Assembly (NCBI GenBank): GCA_003645645.1
Contig: QNBH01000002.1
Span: 1-57,650 of the forward strand
From: Spirochaetota bacterium
GTDB lineage: Bacteria > Spirochaetota > Spirochaetia > SPDA01 > B32-G16
Direction: 5' to 3'
Length of the DNA stretch: 57,650 nt
The notes beneath the pieces are model-generated. The model was not told where the DNA came from, did not search any database, and saw nothing but the letters and a program-made list of their open reading frames with translations. The position numbers and the translations under genes are program-made. Every line of letters begins with the position of its first letter. The first letter of the stretch is position 1. Shown in pieces: positions 54,702 to 57,650 of the stretch.

Positions 54702-55990
54702 GTAACGTATTTTTATCCTTTCTGGGAACAAGCGATTATAAAACGTGTAATTACCATTACGGAAACAAGATAAGAAAAACTGTAGTATTCGCCCAGGAAG
54801 CTATTCTTAATTTTTTTTGCATGCACTTTAAAGAAAATGACAAGATACTAATTTTCCTTACAGAAAAAGCAAAGGAGAAAAATTGGGAGAAAAACAGTAA
54901 AGGTATTGGACTTAAAGAAACCATTGAAAACTTAGAACTTCCTGCACAATTGATACCGGTATCAATTCCAGAAGGCAACTCGGAAGAAGAAATATGGAAA
55001 ATTTTCGAAATTGTTTATGAGCACCTTGAACCGGAGGATGAGGTGATCCTCGATATAACCCACTCATTCAGATCGATCCCCATGTTAACAATGGTTCTTC
55101 TCAACTACACGCGATTCCTTAAAGATATAAAAATAAAAGGTATCTATTACGGAGCCTACGAAGCACGTATTGGTGAAGATGCGCCTGTTTTCGACCTTAC
55201 GAGTTTCGAACGGTTGCAACGTTGGAGTATTGCAGCAGAAAACTTTGTAAATCATGGGATAACGGATGCCATTGCAAATCTTGTTTATCCTCAGGTGAAT
55301 CCATTGTTAAAAGAAAGCATGGGCTCGAATGAAAGTGCGAAGGCGGAAAGTTATTTTGCTAAACTTTTAAACAGAGTCGGAAGTTATTTCAGTACGGTGA
55401 GGGGGAAAAGAATCTACATGGGTAGAGAAATAAATCGCCTTAAGCAGAATCTCAATCAAGTAAAAGAGGGCGAACTGATAATCAAACCCTTAAGACCATT
55501 GTTGGATAAAGTCCGTCAAAAGATAGAAGCTTTCAAGCCTGAGTCCATAGACAATATGATAGAAGCAGTAAAATGGTGTATAAATCATGATCTTATTCAG
55601 CAGGGGATAACAATGCTGCAGGAGACAATTATCTCTTATATCCTCGAAGAGAACGGGCTTGAGTGGTATGCGAAGGATAGAGCAACATCTGAGAAGAAAA
55701 AGAAAGTTAAGAGGTTAAGAGAAGATTTATCCCAGGCGATCCATCTATATGGCAAAAACGGCGATAGAAACGATTGGGATTATGAGTTTAAAATTCACAG
55801 CAAAATAATCAAGAAGGTAATAGAAAGTGAATCTTTTCAACGACTGTTTAAAACCAATGAAAAATTAAGGGATCTGCGTAACGATATAAATCACGCCGGT
55901 TTGATAGATGATTTTGAGCCGGGCAATTTTAAAGATAAACTTAAAAGCTCATTTGAAGAGATAAAGAAAATTATATTGTATGGAGGATAA
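54698..55990 (+). CDS. csx1: Csx1/TM1812-family CARF-HEPN ribonuclease
   Basis: CARF 'DEVILDITHSFRSIPMLTMVLLNY'; HEPN RX4H 'LRDLRNDINHAG'. ORF track start 54686; ATG 54698 preceded by GGAGG. Confidence 0.9.
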   Translation: MSNVFLSFLGTSDYKTCNYHYGNKIRKTVVFAQEAILNFFCMHFKENDKILIFLTEKAKEKNWEKNSKGIGLKETIENLELPAQLIPVSIPEGNSEEEIWKIFEIVYEHLEPEDEVILDITHSFRSIPMLTMVLLNYTRFLKDIKIKGIYYGAYEARIGEDAPVFDLTSFERLQRWSIAAENFVNHGITDAIANLVYPQVNPLLKESMGSNESAKAESYFAKLLNRVGSYFSTVRGKRIYMGREINRLKQNLNQVKEGELIIKPLRPLLDKVRQKIEAFKPESIDNMIEAVKWCINHDLIQQGITMLQETIISYILEENGLEWYAKDRATSEKKKKVKRLREDLSQAIHLYGKNGDRNDWDYEFKIHSKIIKKVIESESFQRLFKTNEKLRDLRNDINHAGLIDDFEPGNFKDKLKSSFEEIKKIILYGG

Positions 55991-55992
55991 AT

Positions 55993-57078
55993 GTGTCCAC
56001 CATATATATTGTTTCCGATTACGGAAAACTTATTAAGAAAAATAAAACACTTCAACTTACAAGCAACGATGGAACCACTACAATCATTTTCCCATATAAA
56101 ACCGATCAACTGGTTGTGATGGGAAGTATCGAGATAACAGGGCCTGCACTCAAACTTCTTATGAGATACAACATCGATACCGTTTTCCTTGGAAAAAACG
56201 GAAAATACAACGGTAAAATAGCTTTCCAGGAGAGCAAGAACGTATTCTTAAGACAGAAACAGTTTAAGATGCTTGAGGATAGGGATTTTGTACTCGATTT
56301 CTCAAAATCGGTTGTCAGGGCAAAGCTTAAAAATCAGCTTACCTTCATGCAGAGAATCCACCGCAGAAGGGAAAATGCAAAGCAGTTGCATAAAACGATA
56401 TTAAACATGAAGCTTAATCTCGAAAGGGTTGAGGAAGCCGGAAGTGCGGAACAGTTGAGAGGGATTGAGGGGCTCGGAGCGAGATACTTCTTCTCTCTTT
56501 TTCGGGAAAATATAATACAGGACTGGGCTGTTTTCAAGGGAAGGAGTATGCATCCTCCCGAAGATAACGTTAATGCGGTGTTGAGTTTTCTCTACACCCT
56601 CCTGTTTTTTCGTGTGGATGGAGCCATCGAATCTGAAGGGCTGGATAGTTTTGTAGGATATTTTCATTCCCTGGATTACGGGAAAAGAACCCTGTCCTTT
56701 GATTTAATGGAGGAGTTTCGCACTCCCCTTGCCGATACGCTTTGTTGTTCTCTTTTCAATCTGGCAATTCTGGAAGAAAATGACTTTGAAGAGGTCGTTT
56801 TTTCTGTCGATGACATCGATTACCCTCTTGAGGATGATGGTGAGGAGGAGAAAGGAGAAGGCTCTGTACTATATCAAGAGAAAAAAGGGGTGTTGCTTAC
56901 AAAGAAGGGGTTGAGAAAAGCACTTAAACAATTCGAGAAAAAACTGGAGGATCAATATTATTATCAACCTTTAAAGAGACAGATAAGTTATAAGAAACTT
57001 ATAAGAGAACAGGTAAAACATTTTAAGAGGGTATTAAACGGAGAAGAGAAAATGTACAAGCCAATGGTAATAAAATAA
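55993..57078 (+). CDS. cas1: Cas1 integrase
   Basis: 'LMRYNIDTVFLGKNGKYNGKIAFQESKNVFLRQKQF', 'LRGIEGLGARYFFSLF', 'VGYFHSLDYGKRTLSFDLMEEFRTPLAD'. GTG start. Confidence 0.96.
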   Translation: MSTIYIVSDYGKLIKKNKTLQLTSNDGTTTIIFPYKTDQLVVMGSIEITGPALKLLMRYNIDTVFLGKNGKYNGKIAFQESKNVFLRQKQFKMLEDRDFVLDFSKSVVRAKLKNQLTFMQRIHRRRENAKQLHKTILNMKLNLERVEEAGSAEQLRGIEGLGARYFFSLFRENIIQDWAVFKGRSMHPPEDNVNAVLSFLYTLLFFRVDGAIESEGLDSFVGYFHSLDYGKRTLSFDLMEEFRTPLADTLCCSLFNLAILEENDFEEVVFSVDDIDYPLEDDGEEEKGEGSVLYQEKKGVLLTKKGLRKALKQFEKKLEDQYYYQPLKRQISYKKLIREQVKHFKRVLNGEEKMYKPMVIK

Positions 57079-57091
57079 TAGAAAGACATAT

Positions 57092-57367
57092 ATGATTTAT
57101 ATGTTCTGTTATGATATATCTGATGATAAAAGACTTCGCAGAACGGCTAAGGTTCTGGAGCAGTTTGGGATCAGGGTTCAGAAATCATTTTTCCAGTGTG
57201 AGATGGAAAAGCAGAGGATGCAGGAGCTAAAAGATAAAATAAGGAAAGTAATTAACGAAAGAAAAGATTATTTCTTTATTTATCCGTTATGTGAAGATTG
57301 CAGCAGAAAGGCTCTGACCGATGGCACGGGAGAACTTATCAGGTTGGAGGCTTTTGAGATCTTATGA
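57092..57367 (+). CDS. cas2: Cas2 (first copy)
   Basis: 'MFCYDISDDKRLRRTAKVLEQFGIRVQKSFFQCEM'. Confidence 0.94.
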   Translation: MIYMFCYDISDDKRLRRTAKVLEQFGIRVQKSFFQCEMEKQRMQELKDKIRKVINERKDYFFIYPLCEDCSRKALTDGTGELIRLEAFEIL

Positions 57368-57648
57368 AGCACTGGCTTGTTATCTATGATATCAGGAATG
57401 AGAAACGATTACACCGTGTGGCAAAAACAATGGAACGGTATGGGACAAGAGTACAGAAATCAGTATTTGAGATAGAAGCCGGAAATAAAACCATTAAAAG
57501 ACTCAGAAATCAAGTTAATGATATAATAGAAAGTGAAGATTTTGTAGTATATTTCGACATTTGCGAGAGGGACTGGCAGAAAAGAATGAAGTACGGTCCG
57601 AAAAAGTTTAAGGGGAAACCCTGTGATAAAGAATATCTTATAATTTAA
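57364..57648 (+). CDS. cas2: Cas2 (second copy)
   Basis: 'LVIYDIRNEKRLHRVAKTMERYGTRVQKSVFEIEA'; ATGA overlap with first cas2. Confidence 0.92.
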   Translation: MKHWLVIYDIRNEKRLHRVAKTMERYGTRVQKSVFEIEAGNKTIKRLRNQVNDIIESEDFVVYFDICERDWQKRMKYGPKKFKGKPCDKEYLII

Positions 57649-57650
57649 GA

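Overview
57.65-kb bacterial window, most likely from a spirochaete (inference from the 'AxGxxE' SBP N-termini and overall gene style). Left part: housekeeping and catabolic genes (frameshifted PEGA-domain gene, LiaF/DUF1707-like gene, ligA, GntR regulator, aconitase, icd, NifU-like, HD protein). Middle (10-42.6 kb): carbohydrate catabolism islands. These are a ribose/sugar-type ABC system with an ABC-ATPase::histidine-kinase fusion, an NtrC-type regulator and a sigma-54 promoter; a TRAP transporter with an internal deletion; kduI/kduD/IclR; a Thermotoga-type inositol pathway (iolM/N/O/G-like); two MalEFG-type ABC systems, one paired with a GntR-HTH::SBP fusion regulator; a GH38 alpha-mannosidase; and LacI regulators. 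Right part (42.7-57.65 kb): a multi-effector type III-A (Csm) CRISPR-Cas locus. It encodes Cas6, a CARF-adenosine deaminase (Cad1/CAAD type), a Nudix protein, Csm1-5, a Csx20-like putative ring nuclease, a Csx1/TM1812-type CARF-HEPN RNase, Cas1 and two tandem Cas2. Divergent from it is an RtcR-like CARF::sigma-54 activator. A near-perfect sigma-54 promoter (TGGCAC-N5-TTGCT) with adjacent tandem repeats lies upstream of cas6. The two most interesting proposals are (1) a CARF-sigma54 activator that couples cyclic-oligoadenylate signalling to transcription of the cas operon, and (2) an ABC-transporter ATPase fused to a histidine kinase that drives sigma-54-dependent expression of its own transporter. 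No CRISPR array is visible; the window stops right after the second cas2. All calls are by eye from translated ORFs and motifs; no searches were run.
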